The notes under the pieces were generated by a model that did not search any database, was not told the origin of the DNA, and saw nothing but the letters and a program-made list of their open reading frames with translations. From Propioniferax innocua (GTDB taxonomy: Bacteria; Actinomycetota; Actinomycetes; Propionibacteriales; Propionibacteriaceae), in NCBI RefSeq assembly GCF_006716235.1, contig NZ_VFOR01000001.1, forward strand, positions 62,001 through 126,000: DNA of 64,000 nucleotides, in the 5' to 3' direction. A program made the translations under genes and the position numbers. Below, piece by piece: positions 46,719 to 55,216 of the stretch. Numbering within the stretch: the stretch's first letter is position 1; each line of letters opens with the position of its first letter.

Positions 46719-49124
46719 TCAAACGGTCTCCTTCTCTGCCGTGGCGTCGGCGTCGGCGTTGTCTTCTGATGTCAGGTTGCCCGGGGTGAACACGCGTCCA
46801 CCGTCCTTGAGCGCGTGCCCGGTGAGGATGCCGACCATGAACAGTCCGATGAGGACGGCCCCCAGCGCGAAGATGGTGTCACCGGGGGTGCGCAGCCAGC
46901 GGAGGACGACAAGGGCGGGTTGGTACAGGAACTCCGAGCTGCGGGCGTACCACAGGCCTTCCTGGATGCTGGCCCACGCTTGGGCGAGACCCAGAGGGAG
47001 CAAGGAGAACAGTGACATGGCGAGCAGGCCACCGTTCATGCACCAGAAGCCCCATTTCAACGGCCAGTCGTTCCAATCGCGTCCGGGCATGAGGCTGCGG
47101 ACGCAGAACAGCATGAGTCCTACGCCGAGCATGCCGTAGACACCGAAGAGGGCGGTGTGGGCGTGCAAGGGGGTGAGGTTGAGGCCCTTGACGTAGAACA
47201 GCGAGATCGGCGGATTGATCAGGAAGCCGAAGACGCCGGCCCCCAGCATGTTCCAGAACGACACCGAGATGAAGAAGTAGATGGCCCACTTGTAGCCGGA
47301 CACCCATTCCTTCACACGCAGGATCCGCATGTTGCGGAACGCCTCGAAACCGATCAGCGCGAGCGGAACGACCTCGAGGGCACTGAAGGTGGCACTCCAC
47401 GCCATCACCGGGTCGTTGCCACCGCTGAAGTAAAGGTGGTGACCGGTACCGATGATGCCTCCGAGAAGGAAGATGGTCGTGGCAGCCAGCGTCGCGGTGG
47501 TGGCGATTCGGGGGCGTACGAGGCCGAGGCGGCTGAACAGGAACGCGATCACAACAGTGGCGAACACCTCGAAGAAGCCCTCCACCCACAGATGGACGAC
47601 CCACCAGCGCCAGTACTCGGTGATGGAGAGGTGGGTGTCACGTCCCATGCCGAAGGCGGCGCCGAAGAACGAGGCGATCGCCAAGCAGCTGACCAACAGC
47701 ATGGCCACCAGGGTCTTCTGCGAGCCACCCGCAAGGGGTGCGTCTGTAGTGGGTTCGAGCTTGGTTCCGCGAGCCCGGCTGATAGCGGGCCACATGGCGC
47801 GGAACATCAGGAAGAACCACAGGAAGAGACCGATGAACAGGCCGATCTGCCAGAAACGAGCCAGATCGAGGTATTCCATACCGGTGGTGCCGAACCACCA
47901 TGACTGGATGGTTCCGTAGCCGAGCTTGCCGGTGATGGACATCCACTGGCCGAGCATCGAGCCGAAGACGACCACGACCAGGGCGACGAACAGGACGTTG
48001 ACCAGCAGGCGCTGCCCCTTGGGTTCACGGCCACCGACGGCCGGGCCGACGTACAGGCCCGTGGCGAGCCAGGCGGTCGCGATCCACAGGATGCCGAGCT
48101 GCGTGTGCCAGGTGCGCGTGACGGCGTAGGGGAGCCACTCGTCGATCGGGATGCCGTACAGAGCGCCACCCTCGACGCCGTAATGGGCCGAGATGATGCC
48201 CATGGCGATCTGCAGGACGAACAAGGCACCAACCACGAAGAAGTATTTGAGGGTTGCCTTCTGCGATGGTGTCGGTTCGTAACCGAGGAGCGGATCGTCC
48301 TTGGGAGGATTGTTGGTCACCTCGTCCTCGTCCTCGTTGAACGAGTGGTACCAGACCATGAACCCGATGCCGGCGAGCAGGATGATCACCGAGATGACCG
48401 ACCACAGGATGTTGGTGGCGGTCGGGACGTTCTCCACCAGTGGCTCATGCGGCCAGTTGCGTGTGTAGGAGGCCTCGTCGTAATGGGTCTCGGTGGACGC
48501 TGACCAGCTCGACCAGAAGAAGAACGCATTCATCTTGGCCATGGCATCGGGGTCCTCGACCGAACCTGCCGGGATCGCGTAGTCCACATGCCCCTCGGCG
48601 AAGATCTTGCCGAAGTGTTCTGCATTGGTCTGGTAGGCCTCGGCGCGATACTCAGGAAGAGTGATCGTGCCGGTGGCCTCGTCGTAAGTGTTGGTGCGGA
48701 ACAGCTCCACGAGCTGCGCGTCGATGGCACCCTTGACCTCGGTGGGTGCCTCCTCGTAGTTGGAGACGCCGTGCTCCTCGGCCAGCTTCTGTTGTACGAA
48801 GACAGCCTCGCGGTGGAGCCAGTCTGCGGTCCAGTCCGGGGCGACGTATGCGCCGTGTCCCCAGACCGAACCGATCTGATGGCCGCCGATCGACTGCCAG
48901 ACTCGTTGGCCATCCATGATCTCGTTCTCCTCGATCAGGACGTCCCCGGATTCGGAAACGACCTGCTTGGGAACCGGCGGTTTGGAGACATTGATCTGCA
49001 TGCCCATCCAGAGCAGGACGCCGAATGATCCGATCACCACGATGGCGAGTGCGATCCACCAGCGTCGGTTTCGGTTGGGCACCTTACTGTCCGGGGGTGC
49101 CTCTGTTGTGTCAACTGTGCTCAC
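46719..49124 (-). CDS. norZ: Quinol-dependent nitric oxide reductase (qNor, NorZ type)
   Basis: The 801-residue membrane enzyme reduces 2 NO to N2O with electrons from quinol. Residues 23-43 form the extra N-terminal helix, about 50-260 an extracytoplasmic domain lacking heme c residues, then about twelve more helices. Metal ligands match the Geobacillus qNor pattern: HLWVE (His and Glu of FeB), GHHLYF (two His) and HAHTALFG (heme His). The GTG start at 49124 has AAGGAG 6 nt upstream. It is monocistronic, bounded by the hairpin at 46648-46693, and probably serves NO defence. Confidence 0.92.
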   Translation of the reverse strand: MSTVDTTEAPPDSKVPNRNRRWWIALAIVVIGSFGVLLWMGMQINVSKPPVPKQVVSESGDVLIEENEIMDGQRVWQSIGGHQIGSVWGHGAYVAPDWTADWLHREAVFVQQKLAEEHGVSNYEEAPTEVKGAIDAQLVELFRTNTYDEATGTITLPEYRAEAYQTNAEHFGKIFAEGHVDYAIPAGSVEDPDAMAKMNAFFFWSSWSASTETHYDEASYTRNWPHEPLVENVPTATNILWSVISVIILLAGIGFMVWYHSFNEDEDEVTNNPPKDDPLLGYEPTPSQKATLKYFFVVGALFVLQIAMGIISAHYGVEGGALYGIPIDEWLPYAVTRTWHTQLGILWIATAWLATGLYVGPAVGGREPKGQRLLVNVLFVALVVVVFGSMLGQWMSITGKLGYGTIQSWWFGTTGMEYLDLARFWQIGLFIGLFLWFFLMFRAMWPAISRARGTKLEPTTDAPLAGGSQKTLVAMLLVSCLAIASFFGAAFGMGRDTHLSITEYWRWWVVHLWVEGFFEVFATVVIAFLFSRLGLVRPRIATTATLAATTIFLLGGIIGTGHHLYFSGGNDPVMAWSATFSALEVVPLALIGFEAFRNMRILRVKEWVSGYKWAIYFFISVSFWNMLGAGVFGFLINPPISLFYVKGLNLTPLHAHTALFGVYGMLGVGLMLFCVRSLMPGRDWNDWPLKWGFWCMNGGLLAMSLFSLLPLGLAQAWASIQEGLWYARSSEFLYQPALVVLRWLRTPGDTIFALGAVLIGLFMVGILTGHALKDGGRVFTPGNLTSEDNADADATAEKETV

Positions 49125-49177
49125 GAGTGCTCCTTACGTGCCGCGGATGCTCTGGCTGGGTGGCGACGAGCTGCGCG

Positions 49178-49218
49178 ATAATTAAAGCACATAAAAAATG
49201 TCCATTAATAATGTGTGT
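49178..49218 (-). promoter_or_regulatory. AT-rich promoter region of the NO reductase gene
   Basis: This 41-bp stretch is far richer in A/T than anything nearby (ATAATTAAAG, ATAAAAAATG, ATTAATAATG) and lies 54 bp before the qNor start. It is the natural place for the promoter and an NO- or oxygen-responsive operator. No exact NsrR or FNR/DNR palindrome was recognised. Confidence 0.4.
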
Positions 49219-49284
49219 CAGCTCCCCGGTGCGTTCCGCCGACGCCAAGCCCGTTAGCTGTCGTTGGGTGGTGTGGAGGGCCGC

Positions 49285-49332
49285 GTCGTATGTGCCCGGT
49301 GTCGTATGTGCCCGGTGTCGTATGTGGCCGGT
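49285..49332 (+). repeat. 16-bp tandem repeat, three copies
   Basis: GTCGTATGTGCCCGGT occurs at 49285-49300 and 49301-49316, and with one change at 49317-49332. It lies between the divergent qNor and antiporter genes. Confidence 0.92.
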
Positions 49333-49375
49333 TTTGTGCCGTTGACATGGAGCAGCGGTGTGGGGAGGTAGTCTG

Positions 49376-49404
49376 CCGCCGGTCCACGGAGGCGGGTGCC
49401 CGCC
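49376..49404 (+). promoter_or_regulatory. Leader with two mutually exclusive stems before the antiporter gene
   Basis: GGCGG at 49391-49395 can pair with CCGCC at 49376-49380 (10-nt loop) or with CCGCC at 49400-49404 (4-nt loop). The second hairpin ends 6 nt before the AAGGAG ribosome site. This could be a translational switch, but short GC stems are common in such DNA. Confidence 0.3.
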
Positions 49405-49421
49405 CGTCACAAGGAGTGAGC

Positions 49422-50750
49422 ATGAACGCTGTTGTCCTCGCAGTGCTGGTGATGTTGGCGCTGTCCTTCGCCCGCGTCCACGTGGTGATCGCGCTGGTGG
49501 TCGGAGCGATGGTCGGGGGCCTCGCAGCAGGTATGGGCATCAGACCGGCGCTGGATTCGTTCACCGAGGGCATCGCCAATGGGGCCAGTATCGCCTTGTC
49601 GTACGCCATGCTCGGTGCCTTCGCGGTGGCCATCGCTCACTCCGGGCTGCCGCAGGCCTTCGCGCGCTGGGTGATCAGACGGGCCGGTCCGGATGTTGAA
49701 GGACGCCGTGCCCGGTGGGTGGTTCGTGGCCTGCTGGTGACGGTCCTGGCTGCGGCGGTCATGTCGCAGAATCTCGTGCCGATCCATATCGCGTTCATTC
49801 CGCTGCTGATCCCGCCGCTGCTCATGGTTTTCAACAGGTTTCGTGTCGATCGTCGGGCGCTGGCCTGCATCATGACGTTCGGCCTGGTCACCACCTACAT
49901 GTACCTGCCGGTGGGGTTCGGGCACATGTTCCTCAAGGAGATCCTGCTGGCCAACATCGAGCAGGCAGGTCTGTCAACCGAGGGCATCAATGTGATGAGT
50001 GCCATGGGCATCCCCGCGTTGGGGATGGTGGCCGGCGTCCTGATCGCGGTCTTCATCACCTATCGGCGCCCCCGAGACTATGACGACAAGCCGGTGGATG
50101 GGCAGGACGCTGACCAGCCCGAGGAGCCTATCGAGCCCTATCGCATCGTGGTGGCGGTCTTGGCGATCGCTCTGTCACTGACGATTCAGGTGGTCGCCGA
50201 TTCGCTGATGCTGGGTGCTCTTGTCGGTTTCTCGGTGTTCGTGGCAGCCCGCGTCGTGCGGTGGGATGAGGCCGAAAGGGTATTTGACAAGGGCATCAAG
50301 ATGATGGCGATGATCGGATTCATCATGATCGCGGCCCAAGGGTTCGCGCAGGTCATGAAAGACACCGGTCAGATCGAGGCGCTCGTGGATTCCTCGGCCT
50401 CACTGTTCGCCGGGTCCAAGCCCATGGCTGCCTTCATCATGTTGCTGGTGGGCCTGTTGGTCACCATAGGGATCGGCAGCTCCTTCTCCACCCTCCCGAT
50501 CATCGCGACGATCTTCGTTCCCCTCTGTGGGGCAGTGGGTTTCTCGCCCCTCGCCACCGTTGCGCTCATCGGCACCTCCGGTGCCATCGGCGACGCCGGC
50601 TCGCCCGCATCGGACTCCACACTGGGGCCGACTTCCGGTCTCAACGCGGATGGCCAGCACAACCACATCCGAGACTCGGTGATTCCGACATTCCTCCACT
50701 TCAACCTGCCGCTGTTCGCTGCGGGATGGGCGGCGTCGCTGATCCTGTGA
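49422..50750 (+). CDS. Na+/H+ antiporter family protein (NhaC/YuiF-like)
   Basis: The 442-residue membrane protein has about eleven hydrophobic segments. It matches the Na+/H+ antiporter family that includes Bacillus YuiF: GIANGASIALSYAMLGAFAVAIAHSGL early and GTSGAIGDAGSPASDSTLGPTSGLNADGQHNH late, the latter probably lining the ion or substrate path. Some members carry amino acids rather than Na+/H+. ATG 49422 has AAGGAG 5 nt upstream. It is divergent from qNor across 297 bp. Confidence 0.82.
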   Translation: MNAVVLAVLVMLALSFARVHVVIALVVGAMVGGLAAGMGIRPALDSFTEGIANGASIALSYAMLGAFAVAIAHSGLPQAFARWVIRRAGPDVEGRRARWVVRGLLVTVLAAAVMSQNLVPIHIAFIPLLIPPLLMVFNRFRVDRRALACIMTFGLVTTYMYLPVGFGHMFLKEILLANIEQAGLSTEGINVMSAMGIPALGMVAGVLIAVFITYRRPRDYDDKPVDGQDADQPEEPIEPYRIVVAVLAIALSLTIQVVADSLMLGALVGFSVFVAARVVRWDEAERVFDKGIKMMAMIGFIMIAAQGFAQVMKDTGQIEALVDSSASLFAGSKPMAAFIMLLVGLLVTIGIGSSFSTLPIIATIFVPLCGAVGFSPLATVALIGTSGAIGDAGSPASDSTLGPTSGLNADGQHNHIRDSVIPTFLHFNLPLFAAGWAASLIL

Positions 50751-50853
50751 TGAGAGCATCGCGATGATCGGGGCTTTCACAAGGTGACGGGGGCGACGAT
50801 TGGCGCGGTCATGTCGCAGTGATGTACTGTTCTTCCTCGGGCCGCTGGCCCAA

Positions 50854-50927
50854 CGGGCTGTGGCGCAGCTTGGTAGCGCACTACACTGGGGGTGTAGGGG
50901 TCGCAGGTTCAAATCCTGTCAGCCCGA
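50854..50927 (+). tRNA. tRNA-Pro (anticodon GGG)
   Basis: The 74-nt gene folds fully: acceptor CGGGCTG with CAGCCCG and discriminator A, D-arm GCGC/GCGC, anticodon stem CTACA/TGTAG with loop CTGGGGG, and T-arm GCAGG/CCTGT around TTCAAAT. The anticodon GGG reads CCC and CCU proline codons. CCA is not encoded. Confidence 0.97.
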
Positions 50928-50935
50928 CGTTTGTC

Positions 50936-50977
50936 AAGGCCTCGGAACATGGTTGCTGCATGTTCCGAGGCCTTTTT
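50936..50977 (+). terminator. Intrinsic terminator of tRNA-Pro
   Basis: A perfect 16-bp stem (AAGGCCTCGGAACATG at 50936-50951 with its complement at 50959-50974) with a 7-nt loop is followed by further T residues. It starts 8 bp after the tRNA and also faces the convergent response-regulator gene. Confidence 0.92.
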
Positions 50978-50997
50978 CGTATCCGGGAGCCTGTGTC

Positions 50998-51624
50998 TCA
51001 GATCCATCCCTTCTCATAGGCGACCCGTACCGCGGCGGCGCGATCGGAGACGCCCAGCTTCGTGTAGATGTGCGCCAGATGCGTCTTGAAAGTGGTTTCG
51101 GAGACGTGCATTCGAGCGGCCGCTGTTCGGTTCGTGCCACCTCGTGCAAGTTCGTTGACCACCGCGATCTCCCGTGGGGTCAACCGCTCCGCTGCCGCGT
51201 CAGGGCTGGAGAGGGCACGCAACGCGGCAGGGCTGAGCACCGGACGCCCCGCGGCCAGGTCGTGCACGGCCCGGATCAGCTCGGCCCTCGGTGCATCCTT
51301 CAACAGGTAGCCATCTGCGCCAGCCGCCAAGGCACTGCGAATGTCGTGGTCGGTGTCGTAGGTCGTCAGCACGAGGATCTTCACCGTGACATGCTCGGGG
51401 CCGGCGCTTCCGCTGCGAATGGCCCGGATCGCCTCCACGCCATCCCCGCCCGGCATGCGTAGATCACACAGAACGACATCGGGGGAGTGTCGGGGCAAGA
51501 GCGTCACCAACTCCGGTCCACTGGAGGCCTCCAGAACGACCTCGATCTCCTCGTCCCGGGTGAGGATCGCAGCGATCCCGTCCCGTACGAGTGGATGGTC
51601 ATCGGCGATCGCGACGCGAATCAT
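50998..51624 (-). CDS. NarL/LuxR-family response regulator
   Basis: The 208-residue protein has a receiver domain (residues 1-120; acidic DD at 8-9, phospho-Asp54 in VLCDLRMPGGDG, Thr and Lys in VLTTYD and LLKDA) and a LuxR-type HTH (about 145-205, LTPREIAVVNELARGGTNRTAAARMHVSETTFKTHLAHIYTKL). ATG 51624 overlaps the kinase stop (ATGA). It probably controls the upstream ABC genes in the same operon. Confidence 0.93.
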   Translation of the reverse strand: MIRVAIADDHPLVRDGIAAILTRDEEIEVVLEASSGPELVTLLPRHSPDVVLCDLRMPGGDGVEAIRAIRSGSAGPEHVTVKILVLTTYDTDHDIRSALAAGADGYLLKDAPRAELIRAVHDLAAGRPVLSPAALRALSSPDAAAERLTPREIAVVNELARGGTNRTAAARMHVSETTFKTHLAHIYTKLGVSDRAAAVRVAYEKGWI

Positions 51625-52880
51625 GATGGTGCACCTTCCGTTGCTCCCCGGGGGACCGAGGCGGTCACCGATGTGCCCCATCCCTTCTCGGAGTCGATGT
51701 CCAGACGCCCGCCCACTGCCGCCAACCGGTCGCGGAGCCCCGGCAGCCCATAACCCGACGCAGGCCTTGGTGAGTCGAGCTGTCGAGCGTCGAATCCGCA
51801 GCCGTCATCGGTGACCTGTAGTGAGACGCCATCTGCCGCGTAGTCCAGGTGAAGCCGCACGGTGCGGGCGTGAGCATGTTTCGCCACATTCGCCAGAGCC
51901 TCCTGCGCCATGCGGACAAGGTGCTCGTCGTGGGGAGTCGTCACGGGATCGCCGGTGACGCTGAACACGCCCTCGAGCTCGTTGGCCGCGCGCCATTCGC
52001 CGAAGAGATCATCGAGAGCCAGGGGAAGGTCCGAGGCGTCGAGCCGAGGTGACGCCAGCGCGGAGACCGCCCGCCGGGCTTCACCGAGCGCGTCTCGTGC
52101 GGTGGCGTCCACGAGGGCGAGCCGTCGATCACGCTCGGCATCATCGGTCTCGTCGGCCACGGCATCCAGCTGGGCGATGATGGCCACCAGATCCTGTGCC
52201 ACGGTGTCGTGGATCTCACGGGACACGCGCTTGCGTTCGTCCGCGACGCCCGCCTCCCGGGCCTGTTCGATCAGCTGGTCGGTGAGCTCGACGTTGCGTT
52301 CCTGTTCCACCCGCAGGTCCGAGTTCGCCTGTTCCAGACGACGCATGAGACGTTCCCGTTCGGCGTCGAGCCCGGCCATGATCAACGCCACCACGAGAGT
52401 GATCGTGGCGAACGCCACGTAGATCGGGAAGGTGAAGATCTCCGAGCGGGGGCCACCGGTCTGGGCGACCGCGACCACCAGGGCCGTCGCCACGATCCCC
52501 ACGACCCGCCAGAGCCTGGATGTGAAGAGCGACGCCTCATGGAAACTGATGAACAGGTAGAGACCGAAGGTCGGGGAGAGCAGGATCGCCCCGGCGGCGA
52601 GCCCGAGATTCACGAAGAAGCACCCGCGTCGGTGCAACTCGTTGCCCGCGTGGATCGCACAGAACACCCGGAGGGCGCCGAGGGCGAGCGTCAGGAGAGC
52701 GATCCAGGGGAGGGCATTGCGTGGAGACACCGGAACGCCGGCGAGGATGAGCCACACCGCTGCGCCGCAGGAGACGGCCAACAACGGCAGAGTGACCGTC
52801 AGACGCGTGCCGGGGCGCCGCGGTACCGAGCCGTCCACGGGAGCCACCGAGGTGCTCGTCATTCCCGCATGTGATGCCAT
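51621..52880 (-). CDS. Sensor histidine kinase (HisKA_3 type)
   Basis: The 419-residue protein has about five membrane helices (residues 28-170), a coiled coil (about 172-212), the dimerisation/phosphoacceptor domain with His224 in RKRVSREIHDTVAQDL, and a HATPase_c domain (N-box AQEALANVAKHAHA, G1 DDGCGFD, G2 GYGLPGLRDRLAAVGG). The sensing part is almost entirely membrane-buried, with no large extracellular domain, as in kinases that sense cell-envelope stress or their own transporter. ATG 52880 is chosen, 19 codons before the first helix; the frame upstream is non-homologous. Confidence 0.9.
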   Translation of the reverse strand: MASHAGMTSTSVAPVDGSVPRRPGTRLTVTLPLLAVSCGAAVWLILAGVPVSPRNALPWIALLTLALGALRVFCAIHAGNELHRRGCFFVNLGLAAGAILLSPTFGLYLFISFHEASLFTSRLWRVVGIVATALVVAVAQTGGPRSEIFTFPIYVAFATITLVVALIMAGLDAERERLMRRLEQANSDLRVEQERNVELTDQLIEQAREAGVADERKRVSREIHDTVAQDLVAIIAQLDAVADETDDAERDRRLALVDATARDALGEARRAVSALASPRLDASDLPLALDDLFGEWRAANELEGVFSVTGDPVTTPHDEHLVRMAQEALANVAKHAHARTVRLHLDYAADGVSLQVTDDGCGFDARQLDSPRPASGYGLPGLRDRLAAVGGRLDIDSEKGWGTSVTASVPRGATEGAPS

Positions 52881-52920
52881 GTCGCCATCATCTCCTGCGC
52901 CCGTGGTGAAACGGCGTGCC

Positions 52921-53715
52921 TCACTCCCATCGGAACAGTCTCGTGGCCAGAGCCGTCGAGCCGAGCGTCCACACCAGCAGCACCATGAACGGTTGCCATT
53001 CGACGCTGCCGGTGGTGCTGGCATCCAGCATGAGCTGTGCGGTGGCCCCTCCCGGGGTGAGGTCGGCGACCGTGCGCAACCAGTCCGGGAATCCGGCTCG
53101 TGGGAACCACATGCCGGAGGCCGCCCACATGACCACCGCGATCGCGTTTCCGATGCCGGGGGCGGCCTTCGCGTTCGACACGACCGACGCGATGAGAGCC
53201 CCCATGGCCACGAAGCAGACCGTGGAGGAGGTGGCGGCGAGTGCGAACCAGCCCAGATGAGTGGGTATCCCGGCCCCTGAGACCGCCGGTATGCCCATGA
53301 TGAAGCCGGCCACGAGAAGGGCGAAGCCACTGATGATGGTGATGAGTGCGGTCAACAACGACAGGGGAGACGTCGGTGTGGTGCGGAGTCGACGCAGGAC
53401 TCCGCTCTCCCGATAGGTGCCGAGGGTGCCGGGAATGATCGTGAGCCCGAGGATCGAGCTCGAGAACAGGATCAGCACCGGCGTGTAGGCGGTGATCACC
53501 GACACCCCGCCCATGGACGCCACTGGTTCACGGGCGGCTGGAAACACGCACATCACGATGATCGCGGTCACCGGGAGGATGGCACCGAAGATCAGTGCAG
53601 CCGGCTCCCGCGCGTGCAGACGGGTCTCGTTGAGAAGGTGGGCCCGGTAGGCATGCCATTGGCGTCCCTGGAGGAGTGAGTTTCCGGGCGTGGGGCCCAC
53701 GGTGGTGGTGGTCAT
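52921..53715 (-). CDS. ABC-2 type permease
   Basis: The 264-residue protein has six hydrophobic segments and the ABC-2 pattern: an N-terminal amphipathic helix, LIFGAILPVTAIIVMCVFP, TYRESGVLRRLRTTPTSP (the conserved Glu/Arg elbow) and ASGMWFPRAGFPDWLRTVADLTPGG. It forms an exporter with the ATPase just upstream in the operon. The kinase gene follows 40 bp later. Confidence 0.9.
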   Translation of the reverse strand: MTTTTVGPTPGNSLLQGRQWHAYRAHLLNETRLHAREPAALIFGAILPVTAIIVMCVFPAAREPVASMGGVSVITAYTPVLILFSSSILGLTIIPGTLGTYRESGVLRRLRTTPTSPLSLLTALITIISGFALLVAGFIMGIPAVSGAGIPTHLGWFALAATSSTVCFVAMGALIASVVSNAKAAPGIGNAIAVVMWAASGMWFPRAGFPDWLRTVADLTPGGATAQLMLDASTTGSVEWQPFMVLLVWTLGSTALATRLFRWE

Positions 53716-53716
53716 G

Positions 53717-54643
53717 TCACTGCTCCTCGGGTGCTTCTGGTTCGTGGTGGTTGTGTTGCGTCAGCGAGAGGAACGCGTCATCCAAGGTCGGGGTGGTGAT
53801 GCGGAGTCGTTGTGTCGGGATGCCCCGCTGCGTCATCGCCGCGATCACCTGTTGCGGCGCCTCCTCACCCCCATGGACGATGACGCGACCGCGTGCGACG
53901 CTCACGTCGGTGACGGCGGGCAGCTCCTGCAACTCGGTGAGTGGGATATCGGTGCTGGCGTCGAACGAGATCTCCTGGGAGCCACCGGAACCAGCCACCT
54001 CGTCCGGGGCGCCTTCGGCGATGATGCGCCCCTCCGACAGGATCACCACGCGATCACACAGGTACTGGGCCTCCTCCATGAAGTGGGTCACCAGAATCAT
54101 GGTGACGCCGTCGTTCCGGAGCAGTTCGAGGTAGGACCAGATGTCTCGACGGGCCGAGGGATCGAGCCCGGTGGTCAGCTCATCGAGGAATGCGACGCGT
54201 GGACGCCCGATCAGTGCGAGAGCCACCGACAACCGTTGTTGCTGACCTCCGGAGAGATTCACAAAACGCGTGCCTCGTTGATCGGCGAGATCGAAGCGTT
54301 CCAACAGCTCCTCGTTCGGTCGAGGATCGGTGTAGAACGAGGAGTAGAGTGCGAGCGCCTCACCCACCTTGATCCTGGCCGGCAGCCGACACTGTTGGAG
54401 CTGCATCCCCAACAGTTCACGGAGTTCTGCCCCGGCGCCCCGGGGGTCGTGGCCGGCGACGGCGATCTGTCCGGCGTCGGGGGTCCGCAGGCCGCCGATG
54501 CATTCGACCGCGGTGGTCTTGCCCGAACCATTGGGGCCCAGGATGCCGACGATCTCACCTTCGTCCACGGCGAGATCGATGCCGCGCAGAACCTGTTTGG
54601 GTCCGTAGGACTTGGTGAGCCCGGAGACTTGGATGAGCGCCAT
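53717..54643 (-). CDS. ABC transporter ATP-binding protein (drug/antibiotic exporter type)
   Basis: The 308-residue ATPase has Walker A GPNGSGKT near 35-42, signature LSGGQQQ near 131 and Walker B VAFLDELTTGLDP near 151, where Leu replaces the usual Pro of DEP. The C-terminal part is the DrrA/CcmA-like extension. The stop is 1 bp from the permease start. ATG 54643 is used; the frame remains open far upstream to 55099, but the extra part is not an ABC sequence. Order ATPase-permease-kinase-regulator suggests a self-regulated export module. Confidence 0.92.
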   Translation of the reverse strand: MALIQVSGLTKSYGPKQVLRGIDLAVDEGEIVGILGPNGSGKTTAVECIGGLRTPDAGQIAVAGHDPRGAGAELRELLGMQLQQCRLPARIKVGEALALYSSFYTDPRPNEELLERFDLADQRGTRFVNLSGGQQQRLSVALALIGRPRVAFLDELTTGLDPSARRDIWSYLELLRNDGVTMILVTHFMEEAQYLCDRVVILSEGRIIAEGAPDEVAGSGGSQEISFDASTDIPLTELQELPAVTDVSVARGRVIVHGGEEAPQQVIAAMTQRGIPTQRLRITTPTLDDAFLSLTQHNHHEPEAPEEQ

Positions 54644-55130
54644 GGATCCAGCGTCCCGCCGTGGCGTTCCTCGTACATCGCTCAGGCGGCCGGTTCTGGT
54701 CTCCTCCGATCGGATGAGGCCAGAACGGTGCGCCGCCCGTCGACCGTTTCGCCGCGTCAGCCCAGCTGCACGCGCAGGAGCCCGCGGGGCGTTCGTGTGG
54801 CGAGGTCCGCAGTGCGATCTTGCGGACGGGGGTGGGGGCCTCCCAGAGTTCTCGCTCCCAGGCCCGTGCGACTTCCACCGAGAACCCATCACCGATTTCG
54901 CCGTGCTCTTATCCTGAGGGCTGTGCCGTGAATCGGCATAGATCGTGCCCGTGTTCGAGTTGAGCCACACCGGAGGCGGGTTGTCGCAGGCGGCCAGAGT
55001 CAGCCCGAGCTCGCGCGTCGTGTGGGTCCGCGACCGGAAGATCTCGTCGGCGTTGGCCTTGGTGTAGCGACAACTGACCGAACGGCCGGCAGGGTCCACA
55101 CCCGCGCTGAGGGTCTGCGTCGCTGAATGC
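54644..55130 (-). other. 487-bp interval without a clear gene; possible coding remnant at 54909-55099
   Basis: From GTG 55099 on the minus strand the frame reads RSVSCRYTKANADEIFRSR and LAACDNPPPVWLNSNTGTIY with GC-rich third positions as in real genes. It then runs without stop into the ABC ATPase frame. No family was recognised. It could be a gene fragment, an unusually long N-terminal extension, or chance. The rest presumably holds the promoter of the ABC operon. Confidence 0.3.
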
Positions 55131-55170
55131 GAAGGTCCCGGCGAAGCGTGGCTGCTTCACCGGGACCTTC
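55131..55170 (-). terminator. Hairpin downstream of the alkaline phosphatase gene
   Basis: A 17-bp stem with one G-T type mismatch (55131-55147 with 55154-55170) and a 6-nt loop lies 47 bp past the phosphatase stop. It has no U-run. Confidence 0.65.
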
Positions 55171-55216
55171 ACCGTGCCGCGATGCTCACCTTCGGCGAAG
55201 TATCGCGGGTTTCAAC

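Noticed and set aside
53717-55099. 460-residue form of the ABC ATPase
   Set aside because: The extra 152 residues are not ABC-like; normal length and N-terminus begin at ATG 54643.
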